A DNA stretch of 64,000 bases, from NCBI GenBank assembly GCA_004352715.1, contig SCFE01000116.1, positions 516,111-580,110 on the forward strand, in the 5' to 3' direction. The notes below the pieces were generated by a model. That model was not told the origin of the DNA, made no database searches, and saw nothing but the letters and a program-made list of their open reading frames with translations. A program made the position numbers and the translations under genes. This stretch comes from Hofstenia miamia. Taxonomy: Eukaryota > Xenacoelomorpha > Acoela. Shown here in pieces: positions 52,001-52,963 of the stretch (its first letter is position 1; each line of letters starts with the position of its first letter).

Positions 52001-52963
52001 AGTCGTTGATTGATAGTCCGTAAGCTTTGGGCATTAATGAGATCTATTGAGAGCTCACTAGAAAGTCAGCTATCAATCTTCACCTCAGATCCATTGACAA
52101 AAAGTGTCATATCACGAATTCTTATGCACCTAGGATCCATGTTGTCGTTGTTTATGAGATCTCGCCTTTTAGCAATTAAAATTGGGTGTTTCCATAATAT
52201 CAGCCATTGTTATCATCGTCATAATGATAGATCTAAAGTCCAGAAATATACTTAATGGTTATCCCAAATACTACGGCCAATCAATATTTGTTAAATAATG
52301 GCCGCACTAATGTTTGAATTATATTTGTTCAAGAACTGACTATATCATTAGAAACAAAGATTTAATAGATTATTGAAATAGGTAAGAGGGAATTCACAAA
52401 CAAAAATATTTCGATCTAGACATCTCTGATTAATTGCATTAATGTACTGTACATCATCTCAAATGCCTGTTGTGCATCCACTTCAAGCTATTGCAAAATT
52501 ACTTCATGTACATTGCCATTGAAGCTGTGTTTTAAGATATCACAACTAAGATATGTTAATTTTATAACTACACTCATAAATATGCTAAATGTAAATATGA
52601 CTATTGAATATTGGAACATAATTAAAAATATATGCAAAAATATAAATATACCGCTAGGTGTAAAATTATTTGCAATTGAATCAGAAAGCGCTCGACATTT
52701 CTTCATTTCTTTATACGGAGCAGCTTGTGTCCAAGACGTAATATCCATTAAAGGTGGATGCATTCCATGTTGGAGTACCATTTGATAAAGTTGTGAAGGA
52801 CCATTTGTATCTTCACTGGGCAAAGCAGGTAATGTGGGAAGGAGCTTAGTTTGACTAGCCGATAACATCGGCGAATCATTGTACTAAAACCAAAACATAA
52901 AAAGTTAAATTAAATAAACTTGCAAACCTTGATTCTGCTACTTAACGGCGGTTGATCATTCAT
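1..52963 (-). CDS. DNAH3: axonemal dynein heavy chain, DNAH3-like (whole gene span, 3' end missing)
   Basis: ATP-driven motor heavy chain of a ciliary/flagellar inner arm dynein. I joined 48 exons whose GT-AG borders and phases all agree, giving about 2732 residues from the ATG at 52961-52963. Order: tail (about 1-830), linker (about 830-1300), AAA1 (P-loop GPAGTGKT 1368-1375, Walker B with D1420/E1421), AAA2 (GEAMGGKT 1649-1656), AAA3 (GPTGTGKS 2022-2029, Walker B D2089/D2090), AAA4 (GIGGSGRQS from 2398) and the start of stalk helix CC1. All four nucleotide-binding loops look intact. The family is about 4000-4100 residues, so roughly a third lies beyond position 1. The N-terminal segments ([16 protein letters not shown], then [17 protein letters not shown]) recall vertebrate DNAH3 more than DNAH7 or DNAH12; the family call is secure, the DNAH3 assignment is inference from memory of family sequences. 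Confidence 0.93.
54..281 (-). CDS. DNAH3: DNAH3-like exon 48 (stalk coiled coil CC1)
   Basis: Residues 2657-2732, [20 protein letters not shown] ... [15 protein letters not shown], the antiparallel stalk helix leading to the microtubule-binding tip. Acceptor ATATAG, donor AAT|GTGAGT. The following exons lie left of position 1. Confidence 0.97.
358..520 (-). CDS. DNAH3: DNAH3-like exon 47 (base of stalk)
   Basis: Residues 2602-2656, [20 protein letters not shown] then [32 protein letters not shown] is the universal dynein motif before stalk helix CC1. Acceptor TTTTAG, donor CAG|GTACAA, phase 0. Confidence 0.98.
595..728 (-). CDS. DNAH3: DNAH3-like exon 46 (AAA4)
   Basis: Residues 2558-2601, [20 protein letters not shown] ... 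[13 protein letters not shown]. WPxDALxxVA follows the DWF block of exon 45. Acceptor TTTTAG, donor GAAAA|GTATAC, phase 2. Confidence 0.97.
1105..1775 (+). pseudogene. retroelement fragment with a nuclease-like C-terminal domain, frameshifted
   Basis: Two overlapping frames on the plus strand make one product if a single shift near 1380 is allowed. It begins [20 protein letters not shown], a Cys/His cluster, continues [12 protein letters not shown] and [11 protein letters not shown], then after the shift has [20 protein letters not shown] and [19 protein letters not shown]. This pattern (CxCG..HALxCKxGGF, RHNxxRD, RLDI, FDV, TAPSY) recurs at the C-termini of retroelement proteins in aquatic invertebrates. 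The spaced acidic residues suggest a PD-(D/E)XK-type nuclease, which is inference. No reverse transcriptase part is present, so the copy is 5'-truncated. It sits antisense inside a dynein intron. Confidence 0.6.
1867..2008 (+). CDS. EF-hand exon-like segment, antisense in dynein intron 45
   Basis: A 142-nt open segment bordered by a TAG acceptor (GTCCTTAG) and a GTAAAT donor. It translates to [20 protein letters not shown] followed by [18 protein letters not shown]. The loop [12 protein letters not shown] has all EF-hand calcium ligands (positions 1, 3, 5, 9 and 12) and the central glycine, and the flanks resemble calmodulin-like proteins. No other exon of such a gene is seen nearby, so it is either one exon of a nested gene or an old retrocopy fragment. 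Confidence 0.5.
2009..3031. other. rest of intron 45, nothing recognised
   Basis: AT-rich intron sequence between the EF-hand-like segment and exon 45. I see no coding block, repeat pair or RNA gene. Confidence 0.6.
3032..3199 (-). CDS. DNAH3: DNAH3-like exon 45 (AAA4)
   Basis: Residues 2502-2557, [20 protein letters not shown] then [24 protein letters not shown] is invariant in dyneins. Acceptor GTTTAG, donor ATG|GTAAGT, phase 0. Confidence 0.98.
3200..3953. other. intron 44, nothing recognised
   Basis: AT-rich. A 78-codon plus-strand ORF (3639-3875) has no recognisable motif and base composition like the surrounding intron. Confidence 0.6.
3954..4139 (-). CDS. DNAH3: DNAH3-like exon 44 (AAA4 Walker B)
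   Basis: Residues 2440-2501, [20 protein letters not shown] then [19 protein letters not shown]. Walker B of AAA4 is VFLFSD. Acceptor TTTTAG, donor GAG|GTTAAA, phase 0. Confidence 0.97.
4430..4554 (-). CDS. DNAH3: DNAH3-like exon 43 (AAA4 P-loop)
   Basis: Residues 2398-2439, [20 protein letters not shown] ... [11 protein letters not shown]. The dynein-specific AAA4 loop GxGGSGRQS is complete. Acceptor TTTTAG, donor AAG|GTGCAT, phase 0. Confidence 0.98.
4596..4723 (-). CDS. DNAH3: DNAH3-like exon 42 (AAA4)
   Basis: Residues 2355-2397, [20 protein letters not shown] then [20 protein letters not shown], directly before the AAA4 P-loop. Acceptor TTTTAG, donor ATAG|GTAAGA, phase 1, then a 41-nt intron. 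Confidence 0.97.
4855..4902 (-). CDS. DNAH3: DNAH3-like exon 41 (micro-exon)
   Basis: A 48-nt exon, residues 2339-2354 ([15 protein letters not shown]). It was accepted because it is the only piece that carries phase 2 from exon 40 into exon 42. Acceptor TTTTAG, donor CTGC|GTAATT. Confidence 0.8.
5033..5242 (-). CDS. DNAH3: DNAH3-like exon 40 (AAA4 N-terminal part)
   Basis: Residues 2269-2338, [20 protein letters not shown] ... [17 protein letters not shown]. Acceptor ATTTAG, donor GATTA|GTGCGT, phase 2; the donor is a weaker match than most. Confidence 0.9.
5569..5795 (-). CDS. DNAH3: DNAH3-like exon 39 (AAA3/AAA4)
   Basis: Residues 2194-2268, [20 protein letters not shown] ... [20 protein letters not shown]. 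[14 protein letters not shown] is a canonical dynein block. Acceptor CTTTAG, donor ATAG|GTAATA, phase 2. Confidence 0.98.
5796..6616. other. intron 38 with a purine-rich stretch
   Basis: About 6060-6400 is strongly purine-rich on the plus strand (many A/G runs such as agagagagaggaa). No coding signal was found. It may be degraded repeat DNA. Confidence 0.5.
6617..6802 (-). CDS. DNAH3: DNAH3-like exon 38 (AAA3)
   Basis: Residues 2132-2193, [20 protein letters not shown] ... [28 protein letters not shown] is invariant in dynein AAA3. Acceptor CTATAG, donor AAG|GTAAGT, phase 0. Confidence 0.98.
6965..7111 (-). CDS. DNAH3: DNAH3-like exon 37 (AAA3 Walker B)
   Basis: Residues 2083-2131, [20 protein letters not shown] then [20 protein letters not shown]. 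Walker B DD is intact. Acceptor ATTTAG, donor TTG|GTAATT, phase 0. Confidence 0.98.
7640..8050 (+). mobile_element. decayed LINE 3' end
   Basis: The plus strand reads [20 protein letters not shown], resembling the LWNxLPxxLR segment near the C-terminus of CR1/Jockey-type reverse transcriptases. It is followed by an A-rich stretch with AATAAA (near 8030). Stops interrupt it. Lies in dynein intron 36. Alternative: a chance AT-rich ORF. Confidence 0.35.
8051..8935. other. intron 36 remainder, nothing recognised
   Basis: AT-rich. A 71-codon plus-strand ORF at 8434-8649 has no motif that I recognise. Confidence 0.55.
8936..9053 (-). CDS. DNAH3: DNAH3-like exon 36 (AAA3)
   Basis: Residues 2043-2082, [20 protein letters not shown] ... 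[16 protein letters not shown]. Acceptor TTTTAG, donor AAG|GTATCA, phase 0. Confidence 0.97.
9096..9253 (-). CDS. DNAH3: DNAH3-like exon 35 (AAA3 P-loop)
   Basis: Residues 1991-2042, [20 protein letters not shown] ... [20 protein letters not shown]. Walker A of AAA3 is intact. Acceptor ATTTAG, donor GAAAA|GTAAGA, phase 2, then a 42-nt intron. Confidence 0.98.
9254..10111. other. intron 34, nothing recognised
   Basis: AT-rich, no long ORF, no clear repeat. Confidence 0.6.
10112..10237 (-). CDS. DNAH3: DNAH3-like exon 34
   Basis: Residues 1949-1990, [20 protein letters not shown] ... DLLPTAK. The FPERGxVYD motif precedes AAA3. Acceptor ATTTAG, donor AAG|GTATCG, phase 0. Confidence 0.94.
10238..12253. 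other. intron 33, no clear feature
   Basis: About 10.68-11.0 kb is less AT-rich and on the minus strand weakly recalls a decayed LINE tail ([14 protein letters not shown]), too weak to call. The rest is AT-rich without coding signal. Confidence 0.5.
12254..12415 (-). CDS. DNAH3: DNAH3-like exon 33
   Basis: Residues 1895-1948, [20 protein letters not shown] ... [10 protein letters not shown]. The [10 protein letters not shown] motif is the hydrophobic helix before AAA3. Acceptor ATTTAG, donor AAG|GTAAAG, phase 0. Confidence 0.95.
12533..12708 (-). CDS. DNAH3: DNAH3-like exon 32
   Basis: Residues 1836-1894, [20 protein letters not shown] ... [15 protein letters not shown]. Acceptor TTTTAG, donor CAG|GTAGAC, phase 0. 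This stretch between AAA2 and AAA3 is variable among dyneins. Confidence 0.92.
12755..12872 (-). CDS. DNAH3: DNAH3-like exon 31
   Basis: Residues 1797-1835, [20 protein letters not shown] ... [12 protein letters not shown]. Acceptor TATAG, donor TTTTG|GTAAAT, phase 1, then a 46-nt intron. Confidence 0.94.
12915..13046 (-). CDS. DNAH3: DNAH3-like exon 30 (AAA2)
   Basis: Residues 1753-1796, [20 protein letters not shown] then [20 protein letters not shown], the sensor/arginine-finger segment of AAA2. Acceptor TATTAG, donor GAG|GTGAGA, phase 0, then a 42-nt intron. Confidence 0.97.
13407..13625 (-). CDS. DNAH3: DNAH3-like exon 29 (AAA2)
   Basis: Residues 1680-1752, [20 protein letters not shown] ... 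[18 protein letters not shown] ... LDDNKK, the AAA2 Walker B region. Acceptor TTTTAG, donor AAG|GTTTGT, phase 0. Confidence 0.97.
13662..13949 (-). CDS. DNAH3: DNAH3-like exon 28 (AAA2 P-loop)
   Basis: Residues 1584-1679, [20 protein letters not shown] ... [20 protein letters not shown]. The AAA2 loop is GEAMGGKT (usually GEPxGGKT in relatives, so a Pro-to-Ala change). Acceptor ATTTAG, donor AAG|GTAACT, phase 0, then a 36-nt intron. Confidence 0.97.
13950..14631. other. intron 27, nothing recognised
   Basis: Contains a minus-strand 107-codon ORF (14106-14429) without a recognisable motif or splice fit to the dynein frame. Confidence 0.5.
14632..14833 (-). CDS. DNAH3: DNAH3-like exon 27 (AAA1/AAA2)
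   Basis: Residues 1516-1583, [20 protein letters not shown], with [12 protein letters not shown] following. Acceptor TTTTAG, donor CAG|GTAAAA, phase 0. Confidence 0.97.
14878..15083 (-). CDS. DNAH3: DNAH3-like exon 26 (AAA1)
   Basis: Residues 1448-1515, [20 protein letters not shown] then [16 protein letters not shown], the AAA1 sensor I block. Acceptor TTTTAG, donor AAG|GTAATT, phase 2. Confidence 0.97.
15270..18240 (-). mobile_element. R4/Dong-like LINE, copy B (5' portion to reverse transcriptase and beyond, 3'-truncated)
   Basis: Minus-strand pieces in 5' to 3' order: a helical DNA-binding-like N-terminus ([20 protein letters not shown], then [10 protein letters not shown], 17602-17327), a charged linker (17330-16752), the reverse transcriptase start ([20 protein letters not shown], 16727-16473), RT core ([20 protein letters not shown] ... 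[10 protein letters not shown]), the catalytic YMDD at 15949-15960, and [20 protein letters not shown] at the end. Several frameshifts and stops break it. The copy stops near 15270 before the nuclease domain. An N gap interrupts its 5' part. Sits in dynein intron 25. Confidence 0.85.
17622..18110. other. assembly gap (489 N)
   Basis: A run of N inside LINE copy B. The sibling copy at 43.3 kb has only 19 nt between the sequences that flank this gap, so the run is probably much longer than the missing DNA. Confidence 0.9.
18185..18245 (-). repeat. tRNA-derived (SINE head-like) sequence
   Basis: The minus strand has an A-box-like TGGCCAAGGG (18236-18227) followed by a B-box-like GGTTCGAGCCC (18208-18198), the internal RNA polymerase III promoter layout of tRNAs and tRNA-derived SINEs. 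The interval is short, so an intact tRNA cloverleaf is unlikely. It lies between the TTA repeat and the 5' end of LINE copy B. Confidence 0.45.
18248..18296. repeat. (TTA)n microsatellite
   Basis: About 16 TTA/ATT units with one GC interruption. It is the 3' tail of LINE copy A and abuts the 5' side of copy B. Confidence 0.9.
18297..19367 (-). mobile_element. R4/Dong-like LINE, copy A (3' portion with zinc knuckle and restriction-like endonuclease)
   Basis: The minus strand carries [40 protein letters not shown], the Cys/His knuckle [18 protein letters not shown], and a restriction-like endonuclease signature with [22 protein letters not shown] and [11 protein letters not shown]. It ends [16 protein letters not shown], then a short 3' UTR and a TAA tail. 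A frameshift separates 19331-18927 from 19000-18338. This C-terminal RLE arrangement is typical of R2/R4-type elements rather than APE-type LINEs. The copy is 5'-truncated at a TTA microsatellite. Confidence 0.85.
19368..19406. repeat. (TTA)n microsatellite
   Basis: 13 TTA units at the junction between the 5'-truncated copy A and the 3' end of copy C. Confidence 0.9.
19407..19880 (-). mobile_element. R4/Dong-like LINE, copy C (diverged 3' fragment)
   Basis: Minus-strand [20 protein letters not shown] aligns with the [20 protein letters not shown] segment of copy A but is clearly diverged. A deletion leads directly to the family's 3' end (CATGAAGCTGTGA motif near 19445). An older member of the same family, ending in a TAA tail. 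Confidence 0.75.
20361..20537 (-). CDS. DNAH3: DNAH3-like exon 25 (AAA1 Walker B)
   Basis: Residues 1389-1447, [20 protein letters not shown] ... [20 protein letters not shown]. Walker B acidic pair DE is intact, so AAA1 should hydrolyse ATP. Acceptor ATTTAG, donor CAT|GTAAGT, phase 0. The next exon lies beyond 5.3 kb of R4/Dong-like LINE sequence. Confidence 0.98.
20745..20853 (-). CDS. DNAH3: DNAH3-like exon 24 (AAA1 P-loop)
   Basis: Residues 1352-1388, [20 protein letters not shown] then [17 protein letters not shown]. Carries the principal Walker A loop GPAGTGKT with its lysine intact. Acceptor GTTTAG, donor CAG|GTACTG, phase 0. Confidence 0.98.
20901..21099 (-). CDS. DNAH3: DNAH3-like exon 23 (AAA1 start)
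   Basis: Residues 1286-1351, [20 protein letters not shown] ... [18 protein letters not shown]. [21 protein letters not shown] marks the AAA1 entry in this family. Acceptor ATTTAG, donor ACAG|GTATTT, phase 2. Confidence 0.97.
21163..21432. repeat. (TA)n microsatellite with 224-N assembly gap
   Basis: TA dinucleotides on both sides of the N run (21193-21416). Reads through such repeats often fail to assemble. Inside dynein intron 22. Confidence 0.9.
21433..23885. other. rest of intron 22, no clear feature
   Basis: AT-rich. A minus-strand ORF at 22691-22894 ([20 protein letters not shown]) reads like a remnant of a mobile-element protein but I cannot name the family. No other signal. Confidence 0.45.
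23886..24000 (-). CDS. DNAH3: DNAH3-like exon 22
   Basis: Residues 1248-1285, [20 protein letters not shown] ... ALIVIDVH. Acceptor TTTTAG, donor CATG|GTAATT, phase 1. Followed by the 2.8-kb intron that holds the TA-repeat assembly gap. Confidence 0.93.
24089..24402 (-). CDS. DNAH3: DNAH3-like exon 21 (linker to AAA1)
   Basis: Residues 1143-1247, [20 protein letters not shown] ... [20 protein letters not shown]. [15 protein letters not shown] precedes AAA1 in axonemal chains. Acceptor ATTTAG, donor GAG|GTATAA, phase 0. Confidence 0.96.
24533..24772 (-). CDS. DNAH3: DNAH3-like exon 20 (linker)
   Basis: Residues 1063-1142, containing [20 protein letters not shown] and [15 protein letters not shown], the most recognisable linker motif. 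Acceptor TTTTAG, donor GAAG|GTAAAT, phase 1. Confidence 0.97.
24773..25186. other. intron 19, nothing recognised
   Basis: AT-rich intron sequence without ORF or repeat. Confidence 0.6.
25187..25304 (-). CDS. DNAH3: DNAH3-like exon 19 (linker)
   Basis: Residues 1024-1062, [20 protein letters not shown] ... STWREIM. The [17 protein letters not shown] block is invariant in many dyneins. Acceptor GTTTAG, donor ATGG|GTATGT, phase 1. Confidence 0.96.
25473..25643 (-). CDS. DNAH3: DNAH3-like exon 18 (linker)
   Basis: Residues 967-1023, [20 protein letters not shown] ... [10 protein letters not shown], matching the linker LDDHxxKxQxM block. Acceptor CTTTAG, donor AAG|GTAAAT, phase 0. Confidence 0.95.
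25712..25826 (-). CDS. DNAH3: DNAH3-like exon 17 (linker)
   Basis: Residues 928-966, [20 protein letters not shown] ... FELVPYRET. The ISxxAxKEYxLE motif is the canonical linker signature. Acceptor TTTTAG, donor ACG|GTAACC, phase 0. Confidence 0.95.
25874..25965 (-). CDS. DNAH3: DNAH3-like exon 16 (linker)
   Basis: Residues 898-927, [19 protein letters not shown] ... HID. Acceptor TTTAG, donor GATCA|GTAAGC, phase 2, then a 47-nt intron. Confidence 0.93.
25966..26738. other. intron 15, nothing recognised
   Basis: AT-rich; the 67-codon minus-strand ORF at 26161-26364 has no motif. Confidence 0.6.
26739..26947 (-). CDS. DNAH3: DNAH3-like exon 15 (linker)
   Basis: Residues 828-897, [19 protein letters not shown] ... 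[19 protein letters not shown]. The NPGLRxRHW block is diagnostic of axonemal dynein linkers. Acceptor ATTTAG, donor CAG|GTAACA, phase 0. Confidence 0.95.
26948..27862. other. intron 14 with an orphan plus-strand ORF
   Basis: A 75-codon ORF at 27386-27613 (plus) has a less AT-biased, protein-like composition ([20 protein letters not shown]). No family recognised. The rest of the intron holds nothing visible. Confidence 0.4.
27863..28094 (-). CDS. DNAH3: DNAH3-like exon 14 (into linker)
   Basis: Residues 751-827, [20 protein letters not shown] ... [16 protein letters not shown] ... WMYG. Acceptor ATTTAG, donor TACG|GTAAGG, phase 1. Typical of the DHC_N2 (linker) start. Confidence 0.93.
28095..28650. 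other. intron 13, nothing recognised
   Basis: AT-rich intron sequence. Confidence 0.6.
28651..28717 (-). CDS. DNAH3: DNAH3-like exon 13 (small, coiled)
   Basis: Residues 728-750, [20 protein letters not shown], a predicted coiled segment. Acceptor TTTTTAG, donor GAG|GTACAT, phase 0. Only 67 nt long. Confidence 0.9.
28718..29564. other. intron 12, nothing recognised
   Basis: AT-rich intron sequence with no ORF of note. Confidence 0.6.
29565..29688 (-). CDS. DNAH3: DNAH3-like exon 12
   Basis: Residues 687-727, [20 protein letters not shown] ..., start of the DHC_N2-type region. It has the only AAG acceptor (TTTTAAG). Donor AAAAG|GTAAGA, phase 2. Confidence 0.92.
29968..30152 (-). CDS. DNAH3: DNAH3-like exon 11 (tail)
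   Basis: Residues 625-686, [20 protein letters not shown] ... [12 protein letters not shown]. Acceptor ATTTAG, donor CCAG|GTAATT, phase 1. LFDYA is a conserved element just ahead of the dynein linker region. Confidence 0.92.
30261..30545 (-). CDS. DNAH3: DNAH3-like exon 10 (tail)
   Basis: Residues 530-624, [19 protein letters not shown] then a long helical run ([20 protein letters not shown]). Acceptor TTTTAG, donor GAGA|GTATGT, phase 2. Confidence 0.92.
30661..30829 (-). CDS. DNAH3: DNAH3-like exon 9 (tail)
   Basis: Residues 474-529, [19 protein letters not shown] ... [11 protein letters not shown]. Acceptor ATTTAG, donor AACAA|GTAAGT, phase 2. Confidence 0.92.
30928..31075 (-). CDS. DNAH3: DNAH3-like exon 8 (tail)
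   Basis: Residues 425-473, [19 protein letters not shown] ... REILLQCFV. Acceptor TTTTAG. Donor GTGG|GTTGGT was picked over neighbouring GTs because it leaves phase 1, completing a glutamate codon with exon 9. Confidence 0.9.
31515..31676 (-). CDS. candidate cassette exon between exons 7 and 8
   Basis: A 162-nt fully open segment (54 codons) with acceptor TGTTCTTAG and donor CACAAG|GTATTG. It is phase 0 at both ends and so would fit between exons 7 and 8 without breaking the frame. The peptide ([20 protein letters not shown] ... [10 protein letters not shown]) looks protein-like. Related dyneins that I recall join exon 7 directly to exon 8, so this could be an alternative exon, a lineage-specific insert, or a stray ORF. 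I do not recognise a domain. Confidence 0.4.
31677..33118. other. intron 7 left of the MITE, nothing recognised
   Basis: AT-rich, no ORF or repeat pair apparent. Confidence 0.55.
33119..33469. mobile_element. hAT-type MITE with 8-bp target duplication
   Basis: The element proper is 33127-33461 (335 bp). Ends are inverted repeats TAGAGGCCGACG and CGTCGGCCTCTA. It is flanked by a perfect 8-bp direct repeat, TCCAAGTA, at 33119-33126 and 33462-33469. An 8-bp duplication and TAGRG-like ends are hallmarks of hAT transposons. There is no transposase ORF, so it is non-autonomous. Both subterminal regions carry TTCGG-rich repeats, and the middle is GC-richer than the host intron. Perfect duplication and matching ends suggest recent insertion. 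Confidence 0.88.
33470..33850. other. intron 7 right of the MITE, nothing recognised
   Basis: AT-rich intron sequence up to exon 7. Confidence 0.6.
33851..34046 (-). CDS. DNAH3: DNAH3-like exon 7 (tail)
   Basis: Residues 359-424, [16 protein letters not shown] ... [10 protein letters not shown], an amphipathic tail segment. Acceptor TTTAG, donor AAA|GTAAGA, phase 0. The next certain exon is 2.8 kb away. Confidence 0.9.
34127..34469 (-). CDS. DNAH3: DNAH3-like exon 6 (tail)
   Basis: Residues 245-358, including [20 protein letters not shown] and SPVPWHSSF, strongly conserved in the DNAH3/7/12 tail. This is the only exon with a CAG acceptor (TTTTTCAG). Donor GGAAT|GTAAGT, phase 2. Confidence 0.92.
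34470..34797. other. intron 5, nothing recognised
   Basis: AT-rich intron sequence without a visible feature. Confidence 0.6.
34798..34987 (-). CDS. DNAH3: DNAH3-like exon 5 (tail)
   Basis: Residues 182-244, beginning [19 protein letters not shown] and ending YSLRKSI. Acceptor ATTTAG, donor ATTG|GTAAGG, leaves phase 1. The split valine codon is completed in exon 6. Confidence 0.88.
35074..35205 (-). CDS. DNAH3: DNAH3-like exon 4 (tail)
   Basis: Residues 138-181, acidic/charged ([18 protein letters not shown]), phase 0 at both ends. Acceptor TTTTAG, donor GAA|GTATGG. Precedes a conserved RYxYYIxxGIR block in exon 5. Confidence 0.85.
35730..39150 (+). mobile_element. CR1/Jockey-like LINE (family C), degraded, nearly full length
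   Basis: Plus strand, in order: an ORF1-like region ([20 protein letters not shown], then a Ser/Pro-rich stretch, ending [11 protein letters not shown] near 36530); an APE-type endonuclease in broken frames ([35 protein letters not shown]); and reverse transcriptase in a 628-codon ORF ([58 protein letters not shown]). The catalytic LYVDDTAIF (near 38423) is out of frame with the upstream RT, so the copy is dead. The 3' end has AATAAA and a TTATTA-rich tail. It lies antisense in dynein intron 3. Confidence 0.9.
39377..39519 (-). CDS. DNAH3: DNAH3-like exon 3 (basic N-terminal linker)
   Basis: Residues 90-137, a basic low-conservation stretch ([19 protein letters not shown]). The exon starts CC after ATTTAG and completes the split codon from exon 2. 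Of the nearby candidate donors, CTG|GTGGGT is chosen because only it gives phase 0 for exon 4. Flanked on both sides by long LINE-bearing introns. Confidence 0.75.
39520..43050. other. intron 2, first part; no gene recognised
   Basis: AT-rich. Contains short ORFs at 39604-39890 on both strands, none recognisable, and an inverted repeat at 40778-40871 reported separately. A G7C3 run occurs near 40993. Nothing else stands out. Confidence 0.5.
40778..40871. repeat. imperfect inverted repeat (hairpin)
   Basis: Left arm 40778-40806 pairs with right arm 40842-40871 with about three differences (arms about 29-30 nt, spacer about 35 nt). It could be a small MITE remnant or a structured transcript. 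Confidence 0.6.
43053..43099. repeat. (AAT)n microsatellite
   Basis: About 15 AAT units directly before the 5' end of LINE copy D. Confidence 0.9.
43100..44715 (+). mobile_element. R4/Dong-like LINE, copy D (5' half)
   Basis: A 284-codon ORF (43253-44107) gives the N-terminal domain best: [44 protein letters not shown], a trihelix/SANT-like DNA-binding pattern. A charged region follows ([20 protein letters not shown]). The next frame has [20 protein letters not shown] (RT entry), then stops. Homology ends near 44715 inside the RT domain. Same orientation and family as copy E 2 kb downstream. Confidence 0.85.
43104..43235 (+). repeat. tandem repeat in the 5' part of LINE copy D
   Basis: Two units of roughly 60-70 bp sharing CCTTGGTTGG and AACTTCCTAGGA followed by GTCCAAAAT. 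Repeated 5' leaders are common in LINE promoters; that role is inference here. Confidence 0.65.
44716..45480. other. non-LINE insert with direct repeats and a degenerate copy of the AT-hook ORF tail
   Basis: Has a short direct repeat (about 40 bp near 44867 and near 44950). The segment 45061-45448 is a near-duplicate of 46180-46558; its coding part ([14 protein letters not shown]) is frameshifted relative to the intact copy. A single N at 45449 marks an assembly join. Confidence 0.6.
45481..46281 (+). CDS. uncharacterised small protein ORF with an AT-hook-like motif (assembly gap inside)
   Basis: Begins at ATG 45527 just after an acceptor-like TTCTTCTACAG (to 45510) and ends at a TAG stop at 46279-46281. 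The N-terminal part has [11 protein letters not shown], an AT-hook-like core. The C-terminal part reads [20 protein letters not shown] then [10 protein letters not shown], weakly recalling OB-fold ssDNA-binding proteins of mobile elements (inference). A 190-N run splits it, but identical 28-bp flanks suggest that the two halves are contiguous in reality; joined that way the protein would be about 180 residues. Host gene exon or mobile-element gene: undecided. Confidence 0.45.
45889..46078. other. assembly gap (190 N) with duplicated flanks
   Basis: The 28 bases before the gap (45861-45888) equal the 28 bases after it (46079-46106). This is typical of two contig ends that overlap but were scaffolded with Ns. 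Confidence 0.9.
46282..46746. other. 3' flank of the AT-hook ORF, AT-rich
   Basis: 46282-46558 repeats the segment that ends at 45448 with few differences. The rest shows nothing. A single N at 46747 marks another assembly join at the start of LINE copy E. Confidence 0.6.
46748..48477 (+). mobile_element. R4/Dong-like LINE, copy E (3' half)
   Basis: RT core [20 protein letters not shown] and [17 protein letters not shown], then [20 protein letters not shown], knuckle [18 protein letters not shown], and the nuclease region [14 protein letters not shown] with VIDIAVP. The YMDD catalytic block found in copy B is missing by deletion (near 47055), and the RPD of the nuclease is RPH, so this copy is inactive. 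Ends CATGAAGCTGTGAGAAAG then an AATAAT tail. Confidence 0.87.
48478..48520 (-). mobile_element. 3'-end fragment of LINE family C
   Basis: Minus strand reads CCTTCAGCAGCTAAATAACG followed by TCATTTATTATTATTATT, matching the 3' terminus of the 35.7-39.1 kb element near 39103-39140 with few changes. It abuts the TAA tail of copy E. Confidence 0.6.
48521..49330. other. intron 2 spacer, nothing recognised
   Basis: AT-rich sequence between LINE fragments. The small ORFs (48513-48722, 48774-49007) have no motif that I can name. Confidence 0.5.
49335..52100 (-). mobile_element. CR1/Jockey-like LINE (family A), nearly intact ORF2
   Basis: A 690-codon ORF (51474-49402, minus) spans the endonuclease end ([12 protein letters not shown]), RT ([67 protein letters not shown], catalytic FAYADDSKL) and thumb ([20 protein letters not shown]). 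Upstream, out of frame, lies the rest of the APE endonuclease: [14 protein letters not shown] (near 51950) and FFILGDLNM (near 51600). One or two frameshifts separate it from RT. The 3' end has a (TAG)n tail (49338-49361, as CTA on plus). 5' end near 52100. Antisense-free: same strand as the host gene, in intron 2. Confidence 0.92.
52101..52651. other. intron 2 spacer before exon 2, nothing recognised
   Basis: AT-rich sequence between the LINE 5' end and exon 2. Confidence 0.55.
52652..52883 (-). CDS. DNAH3: DNAH3-like exon 2 (extreme N-terminus)
   Basis: Residues 13-89. Acceptor TTTTAG, donor AGCG|GTATAT, leaves phase 1. Contains [17 protein letters not shown] and SDSIANNFT, a short conserved block seen near the N-terminus of DNAH3-type chains. 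Followed by the 13.1-kb intron 2, the largest of the gene. Confidence 0.85.
52928..52963 (-). CDS. DNAH3: DNAH3-like exon 1 (start codon)
   Basis: Codes for residues 1-12 ([12 protein letters not shown]) and ends at donor AAG|GTTTGC, phase 0. The next exon continues in frame after a 44-nt intron. An overlapping out-of-frame ATG a few bases upstream (ATGGTTGAG...TGA) would make only a tiny uORF. The start was chosen because it is the first ATG in the frame that joins exon 2. Confidence 0.8.

Noticed and set aside
1-52963. Assignment of the dynein to DNAH7 or DNAH12
   Set aside because: The motor region is similar in all three, but the N-terminal blocks in exons 2, 5 and 6 look closer to DNAH3. 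Not excluded; a tree of full-length proteins would decide.
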